From: Alloyangia pacifica
GTDB lineage: Bacteria > Pseudomonadota > Alphaproteobacteria > Rhodobacterales > Rhodobacteraceae
Length of the DNA: 64,000 nt
Direction of reading: 5' to 3'
Assembly (NCBI RefSeq): GCF_020524285.1
Contig: NZ_JAIVKX010000004.1
Span: 354,093-418,092 of the forward strand
Shown: in pieces, positions 8,282 through 17,543 of the stretch
How positions within the stretch are numbered: position 1 is the first letter of the stretch
How the letters are laid out: the number at the start of each line of letters is the position of its first letter
Translations under genes and position numbers: made by a program
The notes under the pieces: generated by a model
Told to the model about the DNA's origin: nothing
What the model saw: the letters and a program-made list of their open reading frames with translations, nothing else
Databases searched by the model: none

Positions 8282-9532
8282 ATGACCACCATTCCCGAGC
8301 AGCAGCCCGCCCCTGCCCCGATCCTGGCCTGCACCGTCAGCCGCGACGTGCAGACCTTCGACCTGCTCATCGAGGACATGGAAGAGCTGCTCGGCGAGGC
8401 CTGGGGGGACCTCGGCTTCGAGGATGCGGTGACCTTCCTCGGTCAGCCCGACGCGGCCTCGCTGGAATTCATCGCCCTCGCCATCGACAGCGAAGACGAG
8501 GATAACCTTCCGCTGCTCGGCCAGGTCATCGCCGCCGCCACCGCACGCGACATCAAGGTGGTGCTGATCGCCGAGGACGTGACCCCGGCCTCGCTCCACA
8601 AGCTGCTGCGCGGCGGCGCCGACGAGTTCGCCCCCTACCCGCTGCCCGAGGGCGAGCTGGAATCGGCGGTGACGCGGCTGCGCGCCCGCGCCGAGGCCGC
8701 GCGCCTCGCGGCCATCCCCGCAGAGCCGGAGGCGCCGGTGAAGCTCAAGGGCGGCGGCGACGGCGTCCTGATCGCCGCCCAGGGCCTCTGCGGCGGCTGC
8801 GGTGCCACGACCTTCGCGATGAATCTCGCCTGGGAACTGGCGACGGTGCGCAAGGACAGCGCCCCGCGGGTCTGCCTGATCGACCTCGGCCTGCAGTTCG
8901 GCACCATCGCCACTTACCTCGACCTGCCGCGACGCGACGCGGTCTTCGAGCTGCTGAGCGATATCCCCAACATGGACGGCGACAGCTTCGGCCAGGCCCT
9001 GCAGCGCTACGACGACACGCTCAGCGTGCTCACCGCCCCGCCGGACCTGCTGCCGCTCGACATGCTCTCGGCCGAAGAGGTGAAGACGCTGCTCGACACC
9101 GCGCGCGAGCATTTTGACTTCGTCGTGGTCGACATGCCCACGACGATCACCCATTGGACCGAGACGGTGCTGTCCGACGCGCAGGTCTACTTCGCGCTGA
9201 TCGAGCTCGACATGCGCTCTGCGCAGAATGCCCTGCGCCTGAAGCGCGCGCTGCAATCCGAGGACCTGCCCTTCGAAAAGCTGCGCTTCGCGCTGAACCG
9301 CGCGCCGAAGTTCACCGATCTGCAGGGCAAGACCCGCGCCAAGCGCATGGCCGAGGGTCTCGGCATCGAGATCGGCCTGCACCTGCCCGACGGCGGACGG
9401 CAGGTTCAGATGGGCGGCGACAATGGCCTGCCGCTGGCCAAGCAGGCGGGCAAGAACCCGCTGCGCAAGGAAATCGCCAAGCTGGCCGGCGAGCTTTACG
9501 CCATCGGCCAGTCGGATGCGGAAGCCGCGTGA
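8282..9532 (+). CDS. cpaE: Pilus localisation ATPase CpaE/TadZ (MinD/ParA-like)
   Basis: I start at ATG 8282 (MTTIPEQQPAPAP), giving 416 residues. The 20 codons upstream in the open frame are arginine/cysteine-rich and unlikely to be translated. Residues 1-140 form a receiver-like domain. Residues 160-400 form a ParA/MinD-type ATPase domain whose P-loop reads GLCGGCGATTFAMNLA. The usual signature lysine of the deviant Walker A motif is absent, as known for several TadZ proteins. The protein is thought to mark the polar site of pilus assembly. Downstream, cpaF starts after a 12-bp gap. Confidence 0.92.
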   Translation: MTTIPEQQPAPAPILACTVSRDVQTFDLLIEDMEELLGEAWGDLGFEDAVTFLGQPDAASLEFIALAIDSEDEDNLPLLGQVIAAATARDIKVVLIAEDVTPASLHKLLRGGADEFAPYPLPEGELESAVTRLRARAEAARLAAIPAEPEAPVKLKGGGDGVLIAAQGLCGGCGATTFAMNLAWELATVRKDSAPRVCLIDLGLQFGTIATYLDLPRRDAVFELLSDIPNMDGDSFGQALQRYDDTLSVLTAPPDLLPLDMLSAEEVKTLLDTAREHFDFVVVDMPTTITHWTETVLSDAQVYFALIELDMRSAQNALRLKRALQSEDLPFEKLRFALNRAPKFTDLQGKTRAKRMAEGLGIEIGLHLPDGGRQVQMGGDNGLPLAKQAGKNPLRKEIAKLAGELYAIGQSDAEAA

Positions 9533-9544
9533 TAGGAGCCCGCA

Positions 9545-10987
9545 ATGTTCTCGCGTTACAAGAAACCCTCCGCCAAGCCGGACACCCCTGCCCCGGTCGA
9601 GACCCCGAAGCCGCAGATGGTGCCGGTCGACACCGTGTCGCGCCCGCAGGCAACGCGGAAACCCACGCCCAAGCGCGCCGCCGAGGCCGCGCCGCAGGAT
9701 CGTGAGAAGAAGCGCAAGGAGCGCATGGGCGAGCTGAAGCTCGAACTGCACCGCGCCCTGCTCGACAACCTCAACCTTGCCGCCATCGACCAGGCCAGCG
9801 AGGCGGAGCTGCGCGATGAAATCGCCGCGATCGCCACCGAGACGCTGCAGGACAAGGGCATCGTGCTGAACCGCGACGAGCGCAGCACGCTGAACCAGGA
9901 ACTCTACGACGAGGTCAAAGGGCTCGGCCCGCTCGAGGCGCTGCTCAAGGATGACACCGTCTCGGACATCCTGGTCAACGGCCCGCACCAGATCTTCGTC
10001 GAACGCAGCGGCAAGCTGCAGCTCTCCGACGTGACCTTCAAGGACGAGCGCCACCTGATGCGGATCATCGACAAGATCGTGTCGGCCGTGGGCCGCCGCG
10101 TCGATGAATCCAATCCCTATGTCGACGCCCGTCTCGCCGACGGTTCGCGCTTCAACGCCATGGTGCCGCCGATCGCCGTCGACGGCTCGCTGGTGTCGAT
10201 CCGGAAATTCAAGAAGGACAAGCTGGGCATCGACGACCTGGTGCAGTTCGGCGCCTTCACCGAGGAGATGGCCGTCTACCTTCAGGCCGCCGTCGCCACC
10301 CGCCTCAACATCATCGTCTCCGGCGGCACCGGCTCGGGCAAGACCACCACGCTCAACGCCCTGTCGTCCTTCATCGACGATGCCGAGCGCATCCTGACCA
10401 TCGAGGACACCGCGGAACTGCAGCTGCAGCAGACCCACGTGGGTCGCATGGAAAGCCGCCCGCCGAACGTCGAGGGCAAGGGCGCTGTCACCCCGCGCGA
10501 CTGTCTGAAGAACGCGCTGCGGATGCGCCCCGACCGCATCATCGTCGGCGAGACCCGCGGCGAGGAGGTCATCGATATGCTGCAGGCGATGAACACCGGC
10601 CACGACGGCTCGATGACCACGATCCACGCCAACAACCCGCGCGACGGCATCTCCCGTCTCGAGAACATGATCGCCATGGCCGGTGTCGAGATGCCGCTGA
10701 AAGCGATGCGCAGCCAGATTTCCTCGGCCGTGAACGTGCTCGTGCAGGCCAGCCGCCTGCAGGACGGCTCGCGCCGAATGACCTCGATCACCGAGATCAC
10801 CGGCATGGAAGGCGACGTGATCTCGATGCAGGAGGTCTTCCGCTATCAGCGCGTCGGCCTCACCCCCGACAACAAGATCATCGGCCATTTCACCGCCACC
10901 GGCGTGCGCAGCCACTACTCCGAGCGCTTCCGCATGTGGGGCTACGATGTGCCGCCCTCGATCTACGAACCCTTCCGGCCGGAGTAA
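9545..10987 (+). CDS. cpaF: Tad secretion ATPase CpaF/TadA
   Basis: The 480-aa product belongs to the VirB11/PulE-like GSPII_E ATPases. A lysine/proline-rich N-terminus is followed by an N-terminal domain (YDEVKGLGPLEALLKDDTVSDILVNG). The catalytic core has Walker A SGGTGSGKTTTLNAL at about residues 259-273, the Asp box LTIEDTAEL, Walker B MRPDRIIVGETRGEE, and the His box GHDGSMTTIHANNPRD. It powers Flp pilin assembly at the inner membrane with TadB and TadC. ATG at 9545 lies 12 bp after cpaE (GGAGCCCGCA as ribosome binding site). Confidence 0.96.
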   Translation: MFSRYKKPSAKPDTPAPVETPKPQMVPVDTVSRPQATRKPTPKRAAEAAPQDREKKRKERMGELKLELHRALLDNLNLAAIDQASEAELRDEIAAIATETLQDKGIVLNRDERSTLNQELYDEVKGLGPLEALLKDDTVSDILVNGPHQIFVERSGKLQLSDVTFKDERHLMRIIDKIVSAVGRRVDESNPYVDARLADGSRFNAMVPPIAVDGSLVSIRKFKKDKLGIDDLVQFGAFTEEMAVYLQAAVATRLNIIVSGGTGSGKTTTLNALSSFIDDAERILTIEDTAELQLQQTHVGRMESRPPNVEGKGAVTPRDCLKNALRMRPDRIIVGETRGEEVIDMLQAMNTGHDGSMTTIHANNPRDGISRLENMIAMAGVEMPLKAMRSQISSAVNVLVQASRLQDGSRRMTSITEITGMEGDVISMQEVFRYQRVGLTPDNKIIGHFTATGVRSHYSERFRMWGYDVPPSIYEPFRPE

Positions 10988-10990
10988 GCC

Positions 10991-11956
10991 ATGCTCACCG
11001 CAGAACCGATCATCTACGGGCTGATCTTCATCGGCGTGCTGGTGCTGGTCGAGGGCGTCTACCTCGTCGCCTTCGGCAAATCGATCCGGCTCAACAACAA
11101 GGTCAACCGCCGGCTGGACATGCTGAGCAAGAACACCTCCCGCGAGGATGTTCTGGCGACGCTCCGCAAGGAGATGGACCAGCATACCAACAACCGCGGC
11201 ATCCCGCTCTACTCGCTGCTGGCCGACCGGGCGCAGAAGGCGGCGCTCGCCTTCACGCCGCAGCAGCTGATCCTCATCATGATCGGCGTCAGCGTCTTTG
11301 CCTTCTTCGCGCTGACCGTCGGGACCGAGACCTCGCTGCCGGTGCGGCTGGTGATGGGCATCCTGATCGGCGTCGGCGGCGTCTACATGTGGGTCAACGG
11401 CAAGGCCAAGAAGCGTCTCGCCCTGATCGAGGAGCAACTGCCCGACGCGGTCGAACTGATGGTGCGCAGCCTGCGCGTCGGCTACCCGTTCAGCTCGGCG
11501 ATCAGCATCGTCTCCAAGGAGATCAAGGATCCGCTGGCCACCGAGTTCGGGGTGATCTCGGACGAGGCGACCTATGGCCGCGACATCGGCGAGGCGCTCA
11601 AGCACATGGCGGAACGGCTCGACATGCAGGATCTGCGCTTCCTTGCGGTGGCGGTCAGCATCCAGCAGCAGTCGGGCGGCAACCTCGCCGAGATTCTCGA
11701 GGGCCTGGCCAAGGTGATCCGCGCCCGCTTCCGGCTGTTCCGCCGGGTGAAGGCGATCACCGCCGAGGCGCAATGGTCCGGCAAGTTCCTCTCGGGTTTC
11801 CCCGTCTTCGTGCTGCTCGCGATCCAGGTGCTGGACCCGCACTACTACGACGAGGTGCTCGACCACCCGTTCTTCATCCCCGCCTGTTTCGCCGTGGCCG
11901 TCTTCCTGGTTCTGAACCTGATCGTCATGCGCATCCTGGTGAACATCAAAGTCTGA
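10991..11956 (+). CDS. tadB: Tad pilus inner-membrane platform protein TadB
   Basis: The 321-aa membrane protein starts 3 bp after cpaF. It has one N-terminal hydrophobic segment (IIYGLIFIGVLVLVEGVYLVAF), two in the middle and two at the C-terminus. These flank a T2SSF domain with EEQLPDAVELMVRSLRVGYPFSSAI and QQQSGGNLAEILEGLAKVIR. It forms the membrane platform that couples CpaF ATP hydrolysis to pilin extraction, together with TadC. Confidence 0.94.
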   Translation: MLTAEPIIYGLIFIGVLVLVEGVYLVAFGKSIRLNNKVNRRLDMLSKNTSREDVLATLRKEMDQHTNNRGIPLYSLLADRAQKAALAFTPQQLILIMIGVSVFAFFALTVGTETSLPVRLVMGILIGVGGVYMWVNGKAKKRLALIEEQLPDAVELMVRSLRVGYPFSSAISIVSKEIKDPLATEFGVISDEATYGRDIGEALKHMAERLDMQDLRFLAVAVSIQQQSGGNLAEILEGLAKVIRARFRLFRRVKAITAEAQWSGKFLSGFPVFVLLAIQVLDPHYYDEVLDHPFFIPACFAVAVFLVLNLIVMRILVNIKV

Positions 11957-11966
11957 GGAGCATGCC

Positions 11967-12935
11967 ATGCTCGATACCCTCAACGCCCTGATCACCGCAA
12001 AGCTCGGCCCCGCCGGCCCGCTGCTGGTGGTTGCCGGCCTCGCCTTCCTGCTGATCCTCGCAAGCATCCCGCTTATGCTGCGTTCGCGTCCCGATCCCAT
12101 GGACAAGCTGCGCGAGACCGCGCGGCAGAAGATGGAGAAGGACACCCGCGCCGTGCTGCGCGACACCAAGCGCAACGAGAAGCTGAACCGCTACGCGCAG
12201 TATCTTGAGCCGACCACCGAAGAGGAACTCGGCGCGGTCCGCAAGAAGCTGATGCAGGCCGGCTATCGCAGCCGCGACTCAGTGCGGCTCTACTATCTCG
12301 CGCAGATGTTGCTCGGCCTCGGCCTGCTCGCCGTGGGCTCGCTTTACTACCTGCTGGTGCTCGACACGCCCGAGACGCCGCTTACGACCAAGCTGATGTG
12401 GATGCTCGGGCCCGGCGCCGCCGGCTACCTCGCACCCAAGTACTGGATCACGCGCCGCGTCGAGGAGCGCCGCCAGCAGATCGAGGAAGGCTTCCCCGAC
12501 GCGCTCGACATGATGCTCGTCTGTGTCGAGGCGGGCCAGTCGCTGGACCAGTCGATCAACCGCGTCGCCAAAGAGCTGCACGCCTCCTATCCCGCGCTGG
12601 CCGATGAGTTCGAAATCGTCTGCCACGAGCTGAAGGCGGGCAAGGACAAGGCCAGCGTGCTTGCCGACATGGGCGACCGCTGCGGGGTGAACGATGTGTC
12701 GTCCTTCGTGATCGTGCTCAACCAGGCGGCAAGCTTCGGCACCTCGATCGCCGACGCCCTGCGAGTCTACGCCGGCGAGATGCGTGACAAAAGGGTCATG
12801 CGCGCCGAGGAAAAGGCAAACAAGCTGCCGACAAAGATGACGCTCACCACTATGATGCTGACGGTGCCCCCGTTGATGATCATCCTCGTCGGACCGTCGA
12901 TCGTGGGCCTCGGCCAGTTCAGCGCCAACTTCTAG
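11967..12935 (+). CDS. tadC: Tad pilus inner-membrane platform protein TadC
   Basis: The 322-aa product is homologous in layout to TadB. It has a hydrophobic N-terminus (GPLLVVAGLAFLLILASIPLML), a transmembrane pair in the middle and a T2SSF domain (EEGFPDALDMMLVCVEAGQSLDQSI; AASFGTSIADALRVYAGEMRDKR). A final hydrophobic segment reads MTLTTMMLTVPPLMIILVGPSIV. The gene lies 10 bp after tadB with AGGAGCATGCC before ATG. It is the partner of TadB in the inner-membrane platform. Confidence 0.94.
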   Translation: MLDTLNALITAKLGPAGPLLVVAGLAFLLILASIPLMLRSRPDPMDKLRETARQKMEKDTRAVLRDTKRNEKLNRYAQYLEPTTEEELGAVRKKLMQAGYRSRDSVRLYYLAQMLLGLGLLAVGSLYYLLVLDTPETPLTTKLMWMLGPGAAGYLAPKYWITRRVEERRQQIEEGFPDALDMMLVCVEAGQSLDQSINRVAKELHASYPALADEFEIVCHELKAGKDKASVLADMGDRCGVNDVSSFVIVLNQAASFGTSIADALRVYAGEMRDKRVMRAEEKANKLPTKMTLTTMMLTVPPLMIILVGPSIVGLGQFSANF

Positions 12936-12945
12936 ACCCGGCAGA

Positions 12946-13533
12946 ATGAATCCACGTCCAGTTTGTGCCACCGTCGCCCTGCTCTGCCTGGCCGCCTGTT
13001 CCACGGGCGGCCTTGGTGGTTTCGGCGCGCCCGAGACGCTGGAGCAACAGGACGGCACGCCCTTCGCACCGACGCTCGATCCGAGCGGTCAGGAGGTGGA
13101 CCAACTGCTCGTCGGGCACCGGCTGATGCAGGCGGGCGAGTCGGAGCTTGCGCTCGAGGCCTATACCCGCGCCGCGGGCACCCACGGGCTCACCGCAGAG
13201 GTGCTCAGCTCGCTCGGCTCCGCCAACCTCGCCCTCGGAAGGCTCGGGCAGGCCGAGACGTTGCTTCGCCGCGCCGTGGAGGTCGAGCCGACCTGGCCCG
13301 AGGCGTGGAACAATCTCGGCGTGGCGCTGATGAACAGTGGCCAGACATCGGAGGCCGCCGAGATTTTCCGTCGCGCCTATGCCCTCGACAACGGAGAAAG
13401 TGACGCAATTCGCGACAATCTGCGCTTGGCGCTCGCAAAGCGCGACGATACCGGTTATGATCCGGCGCAAAATCAAGACTATAGGCTGGTCCGCCGGGGC
13501 AGCGGAAGTTTCCTTATCCGGCGCAACGACTGA
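12946..13533 (+). CDS. tadD: TPR lipoprotein TadD
   Basis: The 195-aa product has a lipoprotein signal (lipobox LAACS) and about three tetratricopeptide repeats (GHRLMQAGESELALEAYTRA; LGSANLALGRLGQAETLLRRAV; NNLGVALMNSGQTSEAAEIF). TadD is needed for secretin biogenesis in tad systems, acting as a pilotin-like outer-membrane lipoprotein. It starts 10 bp after tadC. Confidence 0.88.
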   Translation: MNPRPVCATVALLCLAACSTGGLGGFGAPETLEQQDGTPFAPTLDPSGQEVDQLLVGHRLMQAGESELALEAYTRAAGTHGLTAEVLSSLGSANLALGRLGQAETLLRRAVEVEPTWPEAWNNLGVALMNSGQTSEAAEIFRRAYALDNGESDAIRDNLRLALAKRDDTGYDPAQNQDYRLVRRGSGSFLIRRND

Positions 13534-13595
13534 GACCGCAAAAGCGGCGCAGACAGGCCAGCGCAAGAGGTAAGAGCAGCAAGAGGACGCAGGAA

Positions 13596-14456
13596 ATGCG
13601 CCACCCGAATGTTTTGATCGCCCTCGCGGCGGGTATTCTGGCCCTGTCCGCCTGTGGCAAGGATATCGACAAGGACGCGGTGGATCGCGAATTTTCCGGC
13701 GTCAACGCCATCGACGGTGCCGGGCTGACCGAGGTCATGCTTTCCGCGGGCGATCCCGACGAGGCCGTGGCCTATTTCTCGCGCAGCGCCGAACAGGATC
13801 CCTCCCGCATCGACTTCCAGCGCGGGCTGGCCAAATCTCTGGTGCGCGCCAAGCGTTACCCCGAGGCCACCAGCGCCTGGACCCAGGTCATCGCCCACGA
13901 GGGCTCGACCAGCGACGACCAGGTCTCGCTCGCGGACGCGCTGATCCGCAACAACAACTGGGACCGCGCCGAGCAGGTGCTCGACGGCATCCCCCCCACC
14001 CACGAGACCTTCCAGCGCTACCGGCTCGAAGCGATGATCGCCGACAGCCACCAGGAGTGGAAGAAGGCGGACAGCTTCTACGAGGTCGCCTCCGGGCTGA
14101 CCACCAAGCCGGCCTCGGTGCTGAACAACTGGGGCTACTCCAAGCTTTCGCGCGGCGATTATGCCGATGCGGAACGGCTGTTTTCAGATGCCATCCGCCA
14201 CGATCCCAAGCTCTTCACCGCCAAGAACAATCTGGTTCTGGCACGCGGCGCGCAGGGCAACTATACGCTGCCGGTGGTGCAGATGACGCAGGTCGAGCGG
14301 GCCGAGCTGCTGCAGACGCTGGGCCTTGCCGCGGTCAAGCGCGGCGACGTCGAGATCGGCAAGGGGCTGTTGCGCGACGCGCTGGAGACCCACCCGCAGC
14401 ACTTCGAAGCCGCCGCCCGCGCCCTCGACGCGCTGGAAGGCCCGGTCACGAACTGA
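13596..14456 (+). CDS. TPR lipoprotein, second TadD-like protein
   Basis: The 286-aa product begins with a lipoprotein signal (MRHPNVLIALAAGILALSAC) and contains TPR-like units such as EAVAYFSRSAEQDPSRIDFQ and VLNNWGYSKLSRGDYADAER. The repeats are more widely spaced than in the preceding TadD. A ribosome binding site (GAGGACGCAGGAA) precedes ATG. It is probably a second periplasmic scaffold of the tad machine. The position between tadD and the prepilin peptidase supports this; the exact role is unknown. Confidence 0.8.
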   Translation: MRHPNVLIALAAGILALSACGKDIDKDAVDREFSGVNAIDGAGLTEVMLSAGDPDEAVAYFSRSAEQDPSRIDFQRGLAKSLVRAKRYPEATSAWTQVIAHEGSTSDDQVSLADALIRNNNWDRAEQVLDGIPPTHETFQRYRLEAMIADSHQEWKKADSFYEVASGLTTKPASVLNNWGYSKLSRGDYADAERLFSDAIRHDPKLFTAKNNLVLARGAQGNYTLPVVQMTQVERAELLQTLGLAAVKRGDVEIGKGLLRDALETHPQHFEAAARALDALEGPVTN

Positions 14457-14466
14457 GGCGTCAGAC

Positions 14467-14976
14467 ATGTTGGTGATCTCCGCAACCGCCGCGATCTGGT
14501 TCCTGCCCCCGGTCCTGGCGGTCTGCCTCTGGGTCTGCTTCACCGACATGAAATACATGCGGATACTCAACAAGGCGGTGATCTGCCTCTTCGCGATCTT
14601 CGTGGTCGTCGGGCCCATCGTGCTGCCGCTGGACATCTACGCCTGGCGTTATCTTCAGATGCTCGCGGTGCTGGTTGCCGGGATCGCGCTCAACGCCGGC
14701 GGCGCCGTCGGCGCGGGGGATGCCAAGTTCGCCGCCGCCGCCGCGCCCTTCATCCACCTCGGGGATCTGCGTTTCGTCATGGCGCTCTTTGCCGCGACAC
14801 TGCTCGCGGCCTTCACCAGCCACAGGCTGATACGCGCCACACCGCTGCGCCGGCTCGCCCCCGACTGGAAGAGCTGGGAGAGCGGAAGCCGCTTTCCCAT
14901 GGGGCTGGCGCTGGCCGGCACCCTGGCGCTCTACCTGGTGCTCGGCGCGCTCTACGGCGCGGCGCCGACGCCCTAG
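14467..14976 (+). CDS. cpaA: Prepilin peptidase CpaA/TadV (type IV leader peptidase)
   Basis: ATG at 14467, 10 bp after the TPR gene, gives 169 residues. The protein is highly hydrophobic with five or six transmembrane segments. It has the two aspartates expected for a GxGD-type aspartic protease: one in CFTDMKYMRI after the first helix, the second in GAGDAKFAAA. It would process the Flp pilin (and pseudopilins encoded elsewhere). The gene overlaps the convergent ProC-like gene by 4 bp at its stop. Confidence 0.9.
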   Translation: MLVISATAAIWFLPPVLAVCLWVCFTDMKYMRILNKAVICLFAIFVVVGPIVLPLDIYAWRYLQMLAVLVAGIALNAGGAVGAGDAKFAAAAAPFIHLGDLRFVMALFAATLLAAFTSHRLIRATPLRRLAPDWKSWESGSRFPMGLALAGTLALYLVLGALYGAAPTP

Positions 14977-15758
14977 CCCGCGATCTCGCGCGTGCGGGCG
15001 ACCGCGGCGTCGAGCCCCCTGTCCACCACGCCCTGCAACCCGGCGTCCTGCAGTGCCAGCAGCCCCGCCGCGGTGGTCCCCGCGTAGTCGACCATCTCCT
15101 GCACGTGCTGCTGCGGTGTCGGCGCCTCCTGCGCCAGCATCTCGCCCGAGGCCAGGAACAGCTGCCGCACCGCCATGTCCGCGACCTCGGGGGCAACGCC
15201 CCGCCGCGCCGCATAGTCCGCCATCGCCGCCGCAAATTGCGCGACGAAGCCTGGCACCGGGCCGGTCATCGCGGTGAAGATCTCGATCTGCGACTCGTCC
15301 GCGACCTCCGCCGCCTTGCCGCAGGCGCCCAGGAGTTCGGTCACCCGCGTGCCATCGTCGGTCGAGACCTCGCCGCACCAGGGCGAGAAGGCCAGCCGCC
15401 GCGCCGCCGCCGGACTCGACATCGCCCGCACCACGCGCGTGGCGCCCGTGTGTTCGGCGATCCGCGCCCGCGACACCCCCGCCATCACCGAGATCACCAG
15501 CGCGCCCGAGGCATCGATCCGCAGCGCCTCGAACAGCGCCGGCGGCACCGACAGAATCACCACTTCGCAGGCCGCGGCCAGCGCCTGCGCGTCGGCGGTC
15601 ACCTGCACCGCCTCGGGCAGATCGCCCCGCGCGCCCGAGCGGTTGGCGACCCACAGCGCCCCGGGAGGCACCACGCCGCTGTCCAGAAAGGCGGTCACCA
15701 TACTCCGCCCCAGCATGCCCGTCCCGCCGATCACCCCGACCGTCATTCCATCCGTCAT
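14973..15758 (-). CDS. ProC-like NAD(P)-dependent oxidoreductase
   Basis: I start at ATG 15758 because AGGAGAGCG directly precedes it, giving 261 residues (MTDGMTVGVIGGTGMLGRSM). The N-terminal Rossmann domain has GGTGMLG. The C-terminal part resembles the dimerisation domain of pyrroline-5-carboxylate reductase (MTGPVPGFVAQF, then EMVDYAGTTAAGLLAL). The usual ProC signature is altered: the SGSGPAY-type stretch is TGPVPGF. It may therefore be a paralogue with another imine substrate rather than the proline-pathway enzyme. It is convergent with the prepilin peptidase gene. Confidence 0.75.
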   Translation of the reverse strand: MTDGMTVGVIGGTGMLGRSMVTAFLDSGVVPPGALWVANRSGARGDLPEAVQVTADAQALAAACEVVILSVPPALFEALRIDASGALVISVMAGVSRARIAEHTGATRVVRAMSSPAAARRLAFSPWCGEVSTDDGTRVTELLGACGKAAEVADESQIEIFTAMTGPVPGFVAQFAAAMADYAARRGVAPEVADMAVRQLFLASGEMLAQEAPTPQQHVQEMVDYAGTTAAGLLALQDAGLQGVVDRGLDAAVARTREIAG

Positions 15759-15977
15759 CGCGCTCTCCTGTTCGTTCCCGGCAGCCTCCCCCACCCACCG
15801 CTTTCGCGCAAGCCGCCCCGGCAATTCCCGCGCCGAGACAAGCTCTTGCCACAATGCTGGAGTTTCCTGAGCCGCAACAACGCGGGCCATGGCGCCGGAC
15901 TGGCTCCGGACCACGACACGCCCCTTGGCGCACCCGAGCAACACACCCGAGCAGGACAGAGACAGGGCAGAGCACCG

Positions 15978-17285
15978 ATGAACATGCAGACCTCCGGCGT
16001 GATCGCGCCCCCGGCCCCGAAGCGCCTCGAAGACATGGTCCTGCCGCGCACCATGATGCGCGACATCGTCCTCAAGACGCTGTTCCGCAAGAACACCAAC
16101 GTGGTCAGCGATCTCGCGCAGGCGATCTGCCTGCCGATCGTCATCACCCAGGAACTCGTCGACCTGGCCCGCGGCCAAGGGCTGATCGAGGCGATGGGCA
16201 CCCGTGGCGACGCGGTCAGCAGCGAGATGCACTACCAGCTCACCGACAGCGGCAGGGCGCGCGCCCTCGACGCGCTGTCGCAGTCCGAATACTTCGGCCC
16301 GATGCCGGTGCCGCTCTCGGCCTACCGCGAACAGGTGCAGCGCCAGTCGATCCGCAATATCCAGGTCACCCGCGAGGCGCTGACCGGCGCCATGGGTCAC
16401 CTCGTGCTGCCGCCCGACCTGCTCTCGCATCTGGGTCCGGCGGTGAGCGCGGGCCGCTCGATCCTGATGTACGGCCCGCCGGGCAACGGTAAGTCCTCGA
16501 TCTCCAACGGCATCCGCGAAGCCCTGGGCGACCGCATCTACGTGCCGCGCGCCATCGAGTATTCCGGCCAGGTCATCACCGTCTACGATCCCATCGTGCA
16601 CAATGCTGCCGAGACCGAGATCGAGGATCCGACCCGCCTGCGCCGTACCACGCGCTTCGACACCCGCTATGTGCTTTGCGACAGGCCCACGGTGATCACC
16701 GGCGGCGAGCTGTCGCTCGACATGCTCGATCTGGTCTACAACCCGACCGCGCGCACCTACCAGGCGCCGCTACAGCTCAAGTCCACCGGCGGCCTCTTCA
16801 TCGTCGACGACCTTGGCCGCCAGGCCGAGCCGCCGCAGAAACTGGTCAACCGCTGGATCGTGCCGCTGGAGGAAAGCAAGGATATCCTTGCCCTGCAGTC
16901 GGGCGAGAAATTCGAGGTGCCCTTCGACACGCTGGTGATCTTCTCGACCAACTTCCACCCCAACGAGATCTTCGACAAGGCGGCGCTGCGCCGGATCTTC
17001 TTCAAGATCAAGATCGACGGGCCGAACCAGCAGGACTTCCTGAAGATCTTCGCCATGGTCGCGCGCAAGAAGCAGATGGGGCTCGACGAGGACTCGCTCG
17101 TCTACCTGCTGAAAAGCAAGTATCCGACCATCGACAACGTCTACGCCAACTACCAGCCGGTGTTTCTCATCGACCAGATGAAGGCCATCTGCGACTTCGA
17201 AGGCTGGCCGCACAAGATGACCCGCGAGCTGGTCGACCGGGCCTGGGCGAACCTCTTCGTGCGTGACGAAACCATCGTGAAATGA
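15978..17285 (+). CDS. AAA+ ATPase next to the tad locus
   Basis: ATG at 15978 (MNMQTSGVIAPPAP) gives 435 residues. The long open frame upstream is antisense to the ProC-like gene and not credible. Residues 1-110 look like a winged-helix-type region (VVSDLAQAICLPIVITQELVDLA). The ATPase core has Walker A YGPPGNGKSSISN, Walker B GLFIVDDLGRQ, sensor 1 FSTNFHP, and an arginine-finger-like DKAALRRIFFKI. In my recollection, related ATPases often sit beside tad genes in alphaproteobacteria, so a role in pilus control is possible but unproven. It is followed by tRNA-Met. Confidence 0.8.
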   Translation: MNMQTSGVIAPPAPKRLEDMVLPRTMMRDIVLKTLFRKNTNVVSDLAQAICLPIVITQELVDLARGQGLIEAMGTRGDAVSSEMHYQLTDSGRARALDALSQSEYFGPMPVPLSAYREQVQRQSIRNIQVTREALTGAMGHLVLPPDLLSHLGPAVSAGRSILMYGPPGNGKSSISNGIREALGDRIYVPRAIEYSGQVITVYDPIVHNAAETEIEDPTRLRRTTRFDTRYVLCDRPTVITGGELSLDMLDLVYNPTARTYQAPLQLKSTGGLFIVDDLGRQAEPPQKLVNRWIVPLEESKDILALQSGEKFEVPFDTLVIFSTNFHPNEIFDKAALRRIFFKIKIDGPNQQDFLKIFAMVARKKQMGLDEDSLVYLLKSKYPTIDNVYANYQPVFLIDQMKAICDFEGWPHKMTRELVDRAWANLFVRDETIVK

Positions 17286-17377
17286 GGCCCCGGGAGGGGG
17301 TGCGAAATTTCCGCCACGGCAGGTGATTTTTCCGCTTGACCCTCCCGGCCCATAACCATATTCAGCGCTCACTTCTT

Positions 17378-17454
17378 GGCGGAGTAGCTCAGTTGGTTAG
17401 AGCAGCGGAATCATAATCCGCGTGTCGGGGGTTCAAGTCCCTCCTCCGCTACCA
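17378..17454 (+). tRNA. tRNA-Met (CAT anticodon, elongator type)
   Basis: The 77-nt cloverleaf starts GGCGGAGTAGCTCAG and ends with an encoded CCA. The anticodon CAT is at 17412-17414 within the loop ATCATAA closed by GCGGA/TCCGC. The T-arm is GGGGGTTCAAGTCCCTC. It is elongator-like, since it has a standard G1:U72 wobble end rather than the mismatched first pair of an initiator. Confidence 0.95.
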
Positions 17455-17543
17455 GAAGTCCCCCATCATCGACAAGACTACCCGATCTATAGGGGATAGC
17501 GCCTTTGGGCGTCCTTGAGTCGTTCCTGGGTCATGGCCACAGG

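Noticed and set aside
8165..12175. 1336-codon minus-strand open frame across cpaE, cpaF and tadB
   Set aside because: It is rich in His, Asp and Gly repeats typical of antisense frames of GC-rich genes; the plus-strand genes there have clear motifs and spacing.
15105..15977. Upstream extension of the AAA+ ATPase frame
   Set aside because: The sequence overlaps the ProC-like gene in antisense and has no conserved features; the ATG at 15978 fits the family.
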